A stretch of 64,000 bases of DNA, taken from positions 8,663 to 72,662 of the forward strand of contig JANNJM010000088.1 of NCBI GenBank assembly GCA_031395645.1, read 5' to 3'. The notes beneath the pieces were generated by a model. That model ran no database searches. It saw only the letters and a program-made list of their open reading frames with translations, and was not told where the DNA came from. The stretch comes from SHZI01 sp031395645. Lineage in GTDB: Bacteria > Pseudomonadota > Gammaproteobacteria > Steroidobacterales > GCA-2729495. A program made the position numbers and the translations under genes. Positions 23,244 to 32,409 of this stretch are shown here, piece after piece. Position 1 is the stretch's first letter; each line of letters starts with the position of its first letter.

Positions 23244-24518
23244 TCAGGCGTTCGACTGGAGCCGCTTGGCGCGGAAGCGGCCCGTCTGGATATACGCGTT
23301 CTTCGACTCCTTGACCACGACCCGGTTACGCCCTTCTTCCTTTGCCTGATAGAGCGCCTCGTCAGCCAGCTGGATCGCCCCAGCGAGGCTCCGCTCATTG
23401 CCTGGACTGACGATCGCAACGCCAACGCTTACCGTGAGCCATGGACCGGTTGTGGACTCGGCATGGGGAATCCTTTCCTCCTCGACACTGCGCCGCAGTG
23501 TTTCGGGGATTTCTCCAACCAGATCCTGGGCGGAGCCGTAGAGCACCAGTGCGAACTCCTCGCCGCCGAACCTCGCAGCAAAGTCGAGGGGCCTCTGGGC
23601 GCACGTGGCGATGACCTGGGCAACATGCTTCAGCGCATCGTCACCGGCCTGGTGACCGTACAGATCGTTAAACGCCTTGAAGTGGTCGATGTCGACAAGC
23701 AAAAGGGTAAGTTGACTCTGATCGCGGCGGGACTGGCGCCAGAGCTTCTCCACGTCCTTGTCGTAGCGACGACGGTTGTAGAGCCCGGTCAGGCCGTCGC
23801 GCTCTGCCAGGTCGTTGAGCATGCGGGATTCGAGAAATGCCTGACGTACGGCACGCTCGAACTGGAAGCAGCAATACGCGCCGATGACGTTCACCGCAAG
23901 CAGCGTCACACCAGAATATGCCAACTCCTCCAGCGGAAATTGCCAGTTCAGCATGCCCCAGGAATAGGCAGCCGAAATCGTTATGGCAATCGCGCCCGCG
24001 TGCCAGAAATGCAGGCCGAGGACGAGCCAGACCAGGAAAATCCACGCGACCTCGGCTCCAAACGCATAGGCTGCACCGTGCAGGCTGGCGCGAATCGTAA
24101 GCGAGGTACAGAGAAGGCCAACCCAGAGTGCCGTCAGGGCGAGCAGTGTCTGGTAGGCGCCATGAGAACCTTCCTTGTAGGAACACACCAGGGCCGCCAT
24201 CAGAGTGGGCAACACCACTCCAAGCATGAAGGCGGCGGTCTGCCACGAAAGGCTTTCCCGCATCACGGCAACGATCAGCGTCAGAAAGATGATGCCTGCG
24301 CCGATCATGAGGATCGGACGCGTCTTGGGGTAGTTGCTTTCGGCGTATACCCGACGAAACTCGCCCTCGACGAACTGACTGAAGCGCAGCCGGAACGTTC
24401 CAGGCCGACGCTCGATCACCAGCGACGTCAAGTGTCTATGCACATCGAGATTCAAGACCGTCGCGCCTCCAATAATCAACACAGGCTTGCCGTAGCGCAG
24501 GTGCGCGCCGTCCTGCAC
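23244..24518 (-). CDS. Membrane diguanylate cyclase (GGDEF)
   Basis: 424 residues. An N-terminal about 70-residue cytoplasmic stretch (RLRFSQFVEGEFRRVYAESN) is followed by five or six membrane helices and a GGDEF domain with active site RFGGEEFAL. The inhibitory I-site RPLD lies five residues upstream, so product inhibition is likely. Conserved DGLTGLYNRRR and DIDHFKAFND are present. It makes cyclic-di-GMP from two GTP. The start at 24518 is GTG; no ATG lies in frame close by, so the true start is uncertain. It is divergent from a secreted-protein gene across 143 bp. Confidence 0.9.
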   Translation of the reverse strand: MQDGAHLRYGKPVLIIGGATVLNLDVHRHLTSLVIERRPGTFRLRFSQFVEGEFRRVYAESNYPKTRPILMIGAGIIFLTLIVAVMRESLSWQTAAFMLGVVLPTLMAALVCSYKEGSHGAYQTLLALTALWVGLLCTSLTIRASLHGAAYAFGAEVAWIFLVWLVLGLHFWHAGAIAITISAAYSWGMLNWQFPLEELAYSGVTLLAVNVIGAYCCFQFERAVRQAFLESRMLNDLAERDGLTGLYNRRRYDKDVEKLWRQSRRDQSQLTLLLVDIDHFKAFNDLYGHQAGDDALKHVAQVIATCAQRPLDFAARFGGEEFALVLYGSAQDLVGEIPETLRRSVEEERIPHAESTTGPWLTVSVGVAIVSPGNERSLAGAIQLADEALYQAKEEGRNRVVVKESKNAYIQTGRFRAKRLQSNA

Positions 24519-24661
24519 GAGAACGTGCCCAAACCTGCGCGTGCAGACGACGTTACTGGCTGCTCCCCCTTCGAGCTGAGCAGCAGGTCACATTTCGCTT
24601 CCCGGGGCCGGAAGTCGTTAGGATAGGCAGAGATGTCAGTCCCACACCGTGCATCGCTCCG

Positions 24662-25243
24662 ATGAGCCGCGCCGCCAGTTTCGTCGGTGCTGCCGGCGTT
24701 CTGCTGATCGGGGGTATGGCACTGATGCAGGCGCGCCCGCCCCCGGCCCGGAACACAGATTCGCCAAATACCGCTGCGAGACAGCCCTGCACGCTGCAGC
24801 CGGACGGCTTCCTCCGGGTACGCTTTTTCGGGGCCCTGAATCTGACAGCCGACTGGTCGGGAGCAGAGCTGCTTTGCGATGGCATGCGGCGACCCGACGG
24901 GGCGGGCGTGCGCCTGTTTTTCGCGAAAGTACAACCCGGTGGCAACCGGCTTTCCGTGCTCATCGGCATCGATGGGCCGTCAGAAACCTCGACAGGTACC
25001 GAGCGAGCGGCCAATGTGACCGTCATAGATGAAAGTCAGAGCCGTTTTTTTAGCACCGGCGGCCCCGGCCGCTGCTGGGCCACGATCAACTCCGCCACGG
25101 CGCTACCCCGGACACATGGCCGTCCTGCCGGCCAGCGGATCGCTGGTCTGGTCTACTGCGTGGGCGCCCTGCCCGCCGTTGGAGACCGGTCATCGCTCAC
25201 ACTGAGCGAGCTGCACTTTGCGGGGCGAGTTACCGGTAGTTGA
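24662..25243 (+). CDS. Exported hypothetical protein
   Basis: 193 residues with a hydrophobic N-terminus (FVGAAGVLLIGGMALMQA) like a signal peptide or anchor, then a Pro-rich linker and a beta-rich body. Cys residues (CTLQPDG, LLCDGMRRP, RCWATI, LVYCVGAL) could form two disulfides. FLRVRFFGALNLTADW and LFFAKVQPGGNRLSVLIGI alternate strands. No family was recognised. It lies between the divergent cyclase and a convergent lipoprotein whose stop is 2 bp away. Confidence 0.6.
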   Translation: MSRAASFVGAAGVLLIGGMALMQARPPPARNTDSPNTAARQPCTLQPDGFLRVRFFGALNLTADWSGAELLCDGMRRPDGAGVRLFFAKVQPGGNRLSVLIGIDGPSETSTGTERAANVTVIDESQSRFFSTGGPGRCWATINSATALPRTHGRPAGQRIAGLVYCVGALPAVGDRSSLTLSELHFAGRVTGS

Positions 25244-25245
25244 GC

Positions 25246-25656
25246 CTACTTGCCGGGAATTGCCAGGCAACGAATCTCCCAGCGCTGCTGGAAGCCCGCC
25301 GGATTGTCCTCGAGGTAATCGAACGGCCGGCGAATCACGACCTCGTGCCCTGCGGCGCAGAGCCGCCTCTGCGTGAGCCAGCCTGCGAGCCATGCCGTAC
25401 GCCTGGCGTCGGCGAGCGGATCATCAACCGGGTAGGCTGCGCTGAAGATGACGTCGAAATAGATGCTGCCCGGCCGGTCAAAGGGCTGGACCAGCTGGCT
25501 ATATCGATGCCGGTCAAAATCCTCGCTCTTGTCCAATGCACTGGCGCAACCGACCACCAGTAGCGCCAGCGCAAGAATCTGCCCCGGGTGCCGCTTCCGA
25601 TGAGCCGGCCGGGAACCAGAAAGGAAGGACGGCAGTCGAATCAATTGCTTGACCAT
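25246..25656 (-). CDS. Putative lipoprotein
   Basis: 136 residues with a long basic n-region, hydrophobic ILALALLVV and a lipobox VVGCAS, so it is probably lipidated. The mature about 100 residues carry FDRHRYSQLVQPFDRPGSIY, YPVDDPLADARRTAWL and two Cys (RRLCAAG, EIRCLAI) that may pair. No family was recognised. It ends against the convergent exported-protein gene and has the tonB operon upstream on the other strand. Confidence 0.6.
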   Translation of the reverse strand: MVKQLIRLPSFLSGSRPAHRKRHPGQILALALLVVGCASALDKSEDFDRHRYSQLVQPFDRPGSIYFDVIFSAAYPVDDPLADARRTAWLAGWLTQRRLCAAGHEVVIRRPFDYLEDNPAGFQQRWEIRCLAIPGK

Positions 25657-25819
25657 GCAACCTGCTGCTAGAGGCTGTTAGCATACCTATGTGCAATCAA
25701 CGTGAAAGTCGGGTAAATTTGGCGCCGTTGGGCAATTGGGGTGTTCCCGGCCCACTGGTGGAGCTGGTCTCGCAGAGATGGGCAAGTAATTGCAGGATCT
25801 GCGGAACGAAGAAACCGGC

Positions 25820-25900
25820 ATGAAACGATCAGGCACGTATGGCGTCCCGGATTATGGACGCTACAATTTTCAGTCGAAGACCACTTGGTCAAACCGCTAA
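25820..25900 (+). CDS. Possible 26-residue leader ORF upstream of tonB
   Basis: ATG at 25820 opens a complete short frame ending in TAA at 25898-25900, 19 bp before the tonB ATG. The peptide is aromatic- and Tyr/Ser-rich (GTYGVPDYGRYNFQ) with basic ends. A weak purine-rich stretch (GGAACGAAGAAA) precedes it. It could be a regulatory leader for the tonB operon or chance; the sequence does not decide. Confidence 0.3.
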   Translation: MKRSGTYGVPDYGRYNFQSKTTWSNR

Positions 25901-25919
25901 GGCGCCCTGAAGAGCATCC

Positions 25920-26549
25920 ATGGAAAGCACCTTTGATACGGGCCTGGGCGGCGGTCGTAAGGCAACGATTTTCGGGGTAATCGTTGCCTTTCACGCGCTG
26001 CTCGTGTGGGCGCTCATGACGAGCCTTGGCACGATCATCGTTGATCGCCTGCCCCCCATCATCAAGGCCGAGATCATCGAAGAGATCGCAGATGACGAAG
26101 AGCCGCCGCCGCCGCCGCCAACTATCGAAACACCGCCGCCCTACGTGCCGCCGCCGGATATCCTGATCGACGTGCCGGTCGACGCACCGGTCCAGACGGG
26201 CGCACTGGTGGTCTCGAGCAAACCGGCGCCGCCCCCGGCCCCGGCAGCCAAGCCCGGCATCAAGAAGGCCCCGGAAATTGACCCCAAGTTCAAGCGGCGC
26301 TTCCAGCCTGAATACCCACCAACCTCCCGACGTCTGGGCGAAGAAGGATCGGTCGTACTGCAGGTGCTCGTGGGACCCGATGGGGCGGTGAAGGACGGCA
26401 AAGTTCAGAAAAGCAGCGGCTTTCCGCGGCTCGATGAAGCAGCACTCAAGCACGCCTTGCGTGCCTGGCGGTTTACGCCCGGGACGGAAGACGGGACTCC
26501 AGTGGCGACATGGCACTCGGTCAAGGTTACGTTCAAGATCGAGGGTTGA
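25920..26549 (+). CDS. tonB: TonB-family energy transducer
   Basis: 209 residues. The N-terminal membrane anchor is VIVAFHALLVWALMTSLG, followed by a Pro-rich spacer (EEPPPPPPTIETPPPYVPPP, APPPAPAAKPG) and a C-terminal TonB domain: EYPPTSRRLGEEGSVVLQVL, VGPDGAVKDGKVQKSSGFP and LRAWRFTPG. TonB spans the periplasm and passes the ExbB/ExbD proton-motive-force energy to outer-membrane receptors. It is the first clear gene of a tonB-exbB-exbD-exbD-TPR-TPR operon. Confidence 0.93.
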   Translation: MESTFDTGLGGGRKATIFGVIVAFHALLVWALMTSLGTIIVDRLPPIIKAEIIEEIADDEEPPPPPPTIETPPPYVPPPDILIDVPVDAPVQTGALVVSSKPAPPPAPAAKPGIKKAPEIDPKFKRRFQPEYPPTSRRLGEEGSVVLQVLVGPDGAVKDGKVQKSSGFPRLDEAALKHALRAWRFTPGTEDGTPVATWHSVKVTFKIEG

Positions 26550-26597
26550 TTTTCAAAAGCCGCGGGCAACCGGGGCACTATTCAAGGTAACTGAGTC

Positions 26598-27509
26598 ATG
26601 GCAGGCGAGAACATTCAGCTGGCACAAAACACGGATGCAGAAATGGCAGCCCCGGCAGATCCGGCAATGACCACTCCTGCACTCGATAGCACCGTTCCTG
26701 TAGACATGGGGGTCGACCCCAGCGCGGCGTCGACCGACGGCGCAACACCCGACAGCAGCTTGCTCGATGTCGCTGGCGCCAACGAAGCGCCGATCGATAA
26801 CAGCCTCGCTGCCAACGAGGCGGATAACCCCTACGGTCTGGCTGAGTTGTGGGGGCAGGGTGATTTCGTCGCCCGCGGCACGCTGATCATCCTGGCGCTG
26901 ATGTCACTGTATTCCTGGGTGATCATGCTCACGAAGCTTTGGGAACAGGCGCGGCTGCTCCGGCAGGCCAAGGAGGCCAGTCGCGATTTCTGGACGGTCA
27001 ATTCCCTTGATGAAGGGCTGAAAAAGCTGACCGGCCCCAGCAACGTCTTCCGGTCTATGGTGGAGAGCGGCATCAAGGCCAGCGAGCACCATGAAGGGAA
27101 GCTCACGCAGCAGGTCCCTCTTGCTGAATGGATCAGCGGCAAACTGCAGCAAAACGTCGATCGCATGACCAACGAACTGCAGGGCGGCCTCTCCTTCCTC
27201 GCGTCGGTGGGGTCGACAGCGCCCTTCGTCGGCCTCTTCGGCACGGTGTGGGGCATTTATCACGCCCTGATCGCCATCGGCGTTGCCGGCCAGGCCAGCA
27301 TCGACAAGGTGGCCGGACCCGTCGGAGAGGCGCTGATCATGACCGCCATCGGTCTCGCCGTCGCCGTGCCCGCGGTACTCGGTTACAACTGGCTGTTGCG
27401 CCGCAACAAGGCGATCCTCGACCAGCTGCGGTATTTCACGAACGACCTTTACGCGACGCTCGTCAGTGGCGGGGGTCGCGCCGGCGGCGCGCCGGCTTCG
27501 CGGAAGTAA
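26598..27509 (+). CDS. exbB: ExbB/TolQ/MotA-family proton channel subunit
   Basis: 303 residues, longer than E. coli ExbB (244), through an about 80-residue Ala/Asp/Thr-rich N-terminal extension before the first membrane helix (GTLIILALMSLYSWVIMLTK). The conserved core is LASVGSTAPFVGLFGTVWGI followed by GEALIMTAIGLAVAVPAVLG. It forms the pentameric channel that, with ExbD, energises TonB. The extension lacks a clear signal peptide and is probably disordered. Start ATG 26598; 45 bp before exbD. Confidence 0.93.
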   Translation: MAGENIQLAQNTDAEMAAPADPAMTTPALDSTVPVDMGVDPSAASTDGATPDSSLLDVAGANEAPIDNSLAANEADNPYGLAELWGQGDFVARGTLIILALMSLYSWVIMLTKLWEQARLLRQAKEASRDFWTVNSLDEGLKKLTGPSNVFRSMVESGIKASEHHEGKLTQQVPLAEWISGKLQQNVDRMTNELQGGLSFLASVGSTAPFVGLFGTVWGIYHALIAIGVAGQASIDKVAGPVGEALIMTAIGLAVAVPAVLGYNWLLRRNKAILDQLRYFTNDLYATLVSGGGRAGGAPASRK

Positions 27510-27554
27510 TGGCTCCACGGAAGTCATCTTGCAAATCGGACTGGAGCTGAAAAC

Positions 27555-27986
27555 ATGGGCATGAATGTTCCATCAGGCGACGGGGAAGGCGAGATCCTTT
27601 CCGCGATCAACACCACGCCGCTGGTGGACGTCATGCTCGTGTTGCTCATCATCTTCCTGATCACGATTCCCGTAATCACCAAGACGGTGAAAATGGACCT
27701 CCCCAAGGCCACCAACATTGCGACCGTAACGAAACCGGAGAACATCACGATCGCCGTGGACCAAAGCGGCAACATCTACTGGAAGGAATCGCGCGTTGCC
27801 AACCAGCAGGTCCTTGCCGATCTCATCAACAAGGCAGCGCTGACGCAGCCCCAGCCCGAGATTCACGTCCGCGGGGACCGCAACGTCCGGTACGAGTACG
27901 TGGGGCGCGTAATTCTGATGCTGCAAAAGGGTGGCATCCAGAAGGTCGGGTTTATTTCAGAGCCCAATCGCGGCGGTCCTCGCTAG
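27555..27986 (+). CDS. exbD: ExbD-family subunit (first copy)
   Basis: 143 residues. One N-terminal helix (LVDVMLVLLIIFLITIPVIT) begins with the proton-relay Asp in TPLVDVMLVLLI, followed by an acidic-basic periplasmic domain (PEIHVRGDRNVRYEYVGRVI). It pairs with ExbB to couple proton flow to TonB. Start ATG 27555. The helix-flanking NTTPLVDVM is the family signature. Followed by a second exbD paralogue 29 bp away. Confidence 0.93.
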   Translation: MGMNVPSGDGEGEILSAINTTPLVDVMLVLLIIFLITIPVITKTVKMDLPKATNIATVTKPENITIAVDQSGNIYWKESRVANQQVLADLINKAALTQPQPEIHVRGDRNVRYEYVGRVILMLQKGGIQKVGFISEPNRGGPR

Positions 27987-28015
27987 CGCTGTTTTACAGA
28001 CAAGGGTCAATTCAA

Positions 28016-28435
28016 ATGAGTATGTCGGTAGGTTCAAGCGGCGACGGCGCTCCCATGATGGAGATGAACACCACGCCCTTGATCGACGTGATGCTTGTGC
28101 TGATTATCATGCTGATCGTCACGCTGCCGGTAATGACGCACGCGGTGAAGCTGGACATGCCCAGACCAACCAACGCCCCGCCGCCGGTGCAACCGGAAAT
28201 GGTCACGATCATCATCGACTACGACGGCACGATCCTCTGGAACGACATTGCGGTGCCAAATCTCGCTACCCTTGAGCGGTACTTCAAGGTCGAGTCGCAG
28301 AAGGTACCGCAACCGCAGGTGGCTATCCGGCCCGACGCCCGGGCCCGCTACGACTCGGTTGCCCAGGTTCTCGCGAGTGCCCAGAGAAACCGCATCGAAA
28401 AAATGGGACTGATCGGTAACGAGCAGTTCGAATAG
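28016..28435 (+). CDS. exbD: ExbD-family subunit (second copy)
   Basis: 139 residues, paralogous to the preceding gene: MNTTPLIDVMLVLIIMLIVT carries the same Asp, and the periplasmic half ends PQVAIRPDARARYDSVAQVL. It begins MSMSVGSSGDGAPMMEMNT. The two subunits may occupy the same ExbB pore as a heterodimer, as is assumed for other two-ExbD operons. RBS-like AAGGGTC lies upstream of ATG 28016. Confidence 0.92.
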   Translation: MSMSVGSSGDGAPMMEMNTTPLIDVMLVLIIMLIVTLPVMTHAVKLDMPRPTNAPPPVQPEMVTIIIDYDGTILWNDIAVPNLATLERYFKVESQKVPQPQVAIRPDARARYDSVAQVLASAQRNRIEKMGLIGNEQFE

Positions 28436-28548
28436 CGGTACCGCGCGCCATCGAGGGCGGTATTCAGGGCTTATTCAGACGGCCGGCGGAGTATTCAGGC
28501 TGACAGCGCCTGATTGACTGTCGTCAATTATTTTGCGGAGAATTGAGC

Positions 28549-29817
28549 ATGGCATTTACCTCGCGAGCAGCCTGGGTCGTGGCGGTTTCTCTTGTGACCG
28601 GCGTGGTGATGACACTGAGCACCGCAGCAGTAGCCGCGGAGAAATCCGCCAAGGACAAGCCCGCGGCGCCCAAGATGAACCCCAAGGTTCTAAAGCCGCT
28701 ACAGGCGGCACTCGAACTGACGAACGCGGGCAAATACGCTGAAGCTGAAGTCGGGTTGCAGACCGCCGACGCCGTCACCGACAAGACGCCGTTCGAGCAG
28801 TACCAGATTGATGAACTTTCCGGCTTCGTGGCACTGAAGCAGAAGAAGTATGACGCTGCCGCCGCTGCCTATGTACGTAGCCTTGATTCGGGACTCATCG
28901 CGCCGGAACAAGTTAATGACCGGCTGCGACTGCTTTCCCAGATCTACCTGCAAACCCAGCCTCGCGACCTGGCCAAGTCCGGCGAGTACGGCAAGCGCTG
29001 GCTCGAGGCCAGCGGCAATCGGGATCCGCTGATGCTCGGCATCGTTGGCCAGGCCGCCTACTTCAGCGACAACTACAGTGACGCGGCGAACTACATGAAG
29101 GAAGCAGTCTCGGTAAGCAAGGCTGCCGGCAACAAACCTGACGAGAGCTGGCTGCTGGTCCTGCAGAGCGCCTACGCCAAGCTGAAGAACAACCCCGGGA
29201 CCACGGAGGCCACGACGGAGCTCGTGCGCTACTACCCGAAAAAGGAGCACTGGCTGGTCCTGTCGCAGGGCCTGCTTGCTCAGGCTGCTAACAAGGACCG
29301 CCAGATCTTTCAGGTCTTCCGGTTGCTGTATGCCGTCGATGCGCTGGACGAGGCGGACGACTTTACGGAGGGCGCGAGTGTTGCTACCCAGCTCGGTTCT
29401 CCGGGCGAGGCCCTGAAATTCATGGAAAAGGGCTATGCCACCAGGGTCCTGGAAACGAGCGGTGACAAGGCCAAGAGCCAGGCGCTGCTGGCCGAGGCCA
29501 GGCGCCAGGCCGCGGCTGACCGCAAGACCCTGCCCCAGTTCGAGAAAGAGGCCGTGGCCGCCAAGGCCGGCGAGGCCGACGTGAAGCTCGGCGAGGCCTT
29601 CCTGAGCTACGATGAGCCGGCCAAAGGCCTTGAGGCCATCCAGCGCGGGATCGGCAAAGGTGGCGTCAAGAGTCTCGACGAAGCCAACCTGTCGCTTGGG
29701 CGAGCCTTTATCCTTGCCGGTAACGGCCCGGAGGCCCTAAAGGCCTTTGCCATGGTTAAGAGCCCGGACTATGCCCAGCTGGCGCAGCTCTGGTCGATCT
29801 ACGCGGGCCAGCTGTAG
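28549..29817 (+). CDS. Secreted TPR protein of the TonB/Exb operon (first copy)
   Basis: 422 residues with a cleavable signal (VVAVSLVTGVVMTLSTAAVAA). The body is a solenoid of helical pairs of tetratricopeptide type: LELTNAGKYAEAEVGLQTAD, LKQKKYDAAAAAYVRSLDSG, YFSDNYSDAANYMKEAVSVS and so on, ending LGRAFILAGNGPEALKAFAM. ATG at 28549 is preferred over TTG at 28543 because the GCGGAG site is 8 bases from the ATG. Position in the operon suggests a periplasmic scaffold or TonB partner; TPR proteins occur in similar operons in related bacteria. Confidence 0.75.
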   Translation: MAFTSRAAWVVAVSLVTGVVMTLSTAAVAAEKSAKDKPAAPKMNPKVLKPLQAALELTNAGKYAEAEVGLQTADAVTDKTPFEQYQIDELSGFVALKQKKYDAAAAAYVRSLDSGLIAPEQVNDRLRLLSQIYLQTQPRDLAKSGEYGKRWLEASGNRDPLMLGIVGQAAYFSDNYSDAANYMKEAVSVSKAAGNKPDESWLLVLQSAYAKLKNNPGTTEATTELVRYYPKKEHWLVLSQGLLAQAANKDRQIFQVFRLLYAVDALDEADDFTEGASVATQLGSPGEALKFMEKGYATRVLETSGDKAKSQALLAEARRQAAADRKTLPQFEKEAVAAKAGEADVKLGEAFLSYDEPAKGLEAIQRGIGKGGVKSLDEANLSLGRAFILAGNGPEALKAFAMVKSPDYAQLAQLWSIYAGQL

Positions 29818-29838
29818 TTGTTTCAAGGACGGTCGGAC

Positions 29839-31059
29839 ATGGCGAAGAAGTCTCTGCTAATCATCTCTCTGGCGCTCAGTGCCAGCCTGGCCGTGGGCAG
29901 CTTGCTCGCCCCGACGACCGCCCTTGCGCAGCAGGCGAAAGTCAGCAAGAAGGTCGGGGATCCGCTGGCGGCGGCGCTGGACGCCGGCAAAAAGGGCCAG
30001 TACGCGCAGGCGCTTTCCCGGCTGAAGACCGCCGACGAGGTGTCGGGAAAAACGGCCTTCGAGCAGTTCAAGATCAGTGAAACCTACGGCTTCATCTACT
30101 CCCAGCAGCGCAACTACGCCGCCGCAGCGGCCGCCTTCGAACGAAGCCTGAACGGAGGCCAGCTGCCCGCCGGCCAGGTTAACGAGCGCGTGAAGCAGCT
30201 CGCCCAGCTCAATTTCCAGTCGCCGCGTAATCTGAACAAGGTGATCGAATACGCCAACCGGTATCTGAAGGCCACGGGGGGGCGGGATGCGCCGATGCAG
30301 GCCATGCTCGGCCAGGCCTATCAGATGCAGGGCAACGACAAAGCCGCTATCGCAGCAGTACAGAACGCCGTGCGCCTGGCCGGTCGGCCGGAAGAGAACT
30401 GGCTCCGGATCCTGCTCAAATCCTACGGCAACCTGGGTAATGCCAAGGGGATCAGCGAAACGACCCAGACGCTGGTGAAGCTCTACCCGACCCAGGATAA
30501 CTGGCGACTGCTCTCCAGCGAACTGCGCAAGCAGGCGAGCGGCGACGACCGGGTGGCACTGAATGTCTATCGCCTGATGGGCGAGCTCGATCTGATGGAC
30601 AAGCCTGATATTTATACCGAAGCAGCCATTGTCGCCATCCAGTCCAATTTGCCCGCAGAAGCCGTGAAGATCATGGAACGGGGCTTCGCCAGGTCTGCGT
30701 TTGGCCCGAAGGATGAGGCCCGTGCGCAGCGAATACTGACCGACTCGCGCAAGAAGTCTGATGCGCAGCAAACGACGCTCGCCAGGTTATCCCAAACGGC
30801 TGCCGCATCGAAAAAGGGTCAGGATGAGGTACTACTGGGCGAAGTCCTGCTGAGTTATGGACAAGCCGAAAAGGCCGTGGCAGCCGGCAAGCGCGCCCTG
30901 GCGAAGGGTGCTAACCCCGACGAAGTGAACATGCTGGTGGGCCGCAGTCACGTTCAGCTAAGGAACGGAGCCGAGGCCCGCAGGGCCTTCGGCCTTGTAA
31001 AAGGCACCGAGGCCGCCGCCGTGGCGAGGCTCTGGGGTATTTACGCCTCGAAAATCTGA
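29839..31059 (+). CDS. Secreted TPR protein of the TonB/Exb operon (second copy)
   Basis: 406 residues, a diverged tandem duplicate of the preceding gene: signal peptide ending TALAQQA, then LDAGKKGQYAQALSRLKTAD, TAFEQFKISE and RNYAAAAAAFERSLNGGQLP, closely mirroring the first. The C-terminus again ends in a helical pair with GAEARRAFGLVKGTEAAAVA. It starts 21 bp after the first TPR stop, at ATG 29839 with AAGGACGG upstream. Both may form one periplasmic complex with TonB. Confidence 0.75.
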   Translation: MAKKSLLIISLALSASLAVGSLLAPTTALAQQAKVSKKVGDPLAAALDAGKKGQYAQALSRLKTADEVSGKTAFEQFKISETYGFIYSQQRNYAAAAAAFERSLNGGQLPAGQVNERVKQLAQLNFQSPRNLNKVIEYANRYLKATGGRDAPMQAMLGQAYQMQGNDKAAIAAVQNAVRLAGRPEENWLRILLKSYGNLGNAKGISETTQTLVKLYPTQDNWRLLSSELRKQASGDDRVALNVYRLMGELDLMDKPDIYTEAAIVAIQSNLPAEAVKIMERGFARSAFGPKDEARAQRILTDSRKKSDAQQTTLARLSQTAAASKKGQDEVLLGEVLLSYGQAEKAVAAGKRALAKGANPDEVNMLVGRSHVQLRNGAEARRAFGLVKGTEAAAVARLWGIYASKI

Positions 31060-31145
31060 TCACGGCTATTCAGGTTGCCCGGCCTGGTATATAACAGCAG
31101 CACAACGAACGCCTTCCCTGTTGCTGCCGTCCCGGGAGAACAATC

Positions 31146-32393
31146 ATGACGAATCCGGCGCGCCTCACGACCGTTGAACAGTCCTTTGGCTATAACGTCA
31201 GCTCAAGGACCCTTCTCAGAACCGGATTGGTCAGAGCCGGATTGGTCAGTACCGCTCTGGCGCTGCTGCTGGTCGGTTGTGGGCAAAAGCCGGCAGCGCC
31301 CCCCGCGGAACCCGCCGCGCCAGCCGGTTCTCCAGCTGCTGCGGCCCCGCCCGTCCTCGACACCGATGAGGAAAAGGTGGTCAACGTATACAACTGGTCG
31401 GACTACATCGATCCGACGGTTATCGAGGACTTCCAGAAAGAGACCGGTATTCAGGTCAAGTACGACGTTTTCGATTCGAATGAGGTACTCGAAACCAAGC
31501 TGCTTGCCGGCAGCACCGGGTATGACATCGTGGTCCCGTCCGCGTCCTTTCTCGAACGCCAGATCAAGGCTGGCGTCTTCCAGAAACTGGACCGGTCGAA
31601 GCTGCCCAACCTCAAGAACATGGACACCGAGATCACGCAGCGCGTCTCGCTGCATGACCCGGGCAATGAGCACTCCGTGAATTACCTCTGGGGCACTTCG
31701 GGCGTCGGCTACAACGAGGACAAGATCAAGGCGGCCATGCCGGACGCCCCGATCGACAGCTTCGCCATGTTCTACGACCCGAAGGTGGTGTCGAAATTCA
31801 AGGACTGCGGCGTTGCCGTCCTGGACGCTCCCTCGGAGGTCGTCGGTACCGTACTGATCTACCTGGGCAAGGACGCCAACAGCGAGAAGCCGGAAGATCT
31901 GGCGGCTGCTGAAAAGGTTCTGACCTCGGTTCGACCGTACATCAAGTACATCAACTCCTCGAAGTACATCGAAGATCTGGCGAACGGTGAACTCTGCCTG
32001 GCCCTTGGCTGGAGCGGGGACGTCCTGCAGTCCCGTGACCGGGCCGTTGAAGCCGGCAATGGCGTGAAGATCAAGTACCTCATCCCGAAAGAAGGCGCGG
32101 TAATGTTCTTCGACATGCTCGCCATTCCCGCCGACGCGAAACACGTGAAAAACGCGTACCTCTTCATCGACTACCTGCTGCGCGCCGAAGTGGCGGCGAA
32201 AAACTCCAACTTCGTCAATTTCGCCAACAGCAACGCCGCATCCTTCAGCATGATTAGCGAGGACATCCGCAACGACCGGGGCCTCTACCCGACTGATGAG
32301 GTCAAGGCCAAGCTCGTGCCGGATCTGGCTGAGTCGGCCCAGTTCACACGGCTTTTAACGCGCAGTTGGACACGCTTCAAGACCGGTCAGTAA
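31146..32393 (+). CDS. potF: Polyamine (putrescine-type) ABC transporter binding lipoprotein
   Basis: 415 residues. The N-terminus has TALALLLVGC, a lipobox, then an Ala/Pro linker (AAPPAEPAAPAGSPAAAAPP). The mature protein starts VVNVYNWSDYIDPTVIEDF, the PotD/PotF signature, with further YDIVVPSASFLERQIKAG and LAIPADAKHVKNAYLFIDYL. A lipidated PotF differs from the soluble E. coli protein. Ligand (putrescine or spermidine) is inferred from the family and the adjacent putrescine catabolic operon. It starts the potFGHI operon. Confidence 0.92.
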   Translation: MTNPARLTTVEQSFGYNVSSRTLLRTGLVRAGLVSTALALLLVGCGQKPAAPPAEPAAPAGSPAAAAPPVLDTDEEKVVNVYNWSDYIDPTVIEDFQKETGIQVKYDVFDSNEVLETKLLAGSTGYDIVVPSASFLERQIKAGVFQKLDRSKLPNLKNMDTEITQRVSLHDPGNEHSVNYLWGTSGVGYNEDKIKAAMPDAPIDSFAMFYDPKVVSKFKDCGVAVLDAPSEVVGTVLIYLGKDANSEKPEDLAAAEKVLTSVRPYIKYINSSKYIEDLANGELCLALGWSGDVLQSRDRAVEAGNGVKIKYLIPKEGAVMFFDMLAIPADAKHVKNAYLFIDYLLRAEVAAKNSNFVNFANSNAASFSMISEDIRNDRGLYPTDEVKAKLVPDLAESAQFTRLLTRSWTRFKTGQ

Positions 32394-32409
32394 GCCGGCG
32401 GTAACGGGC

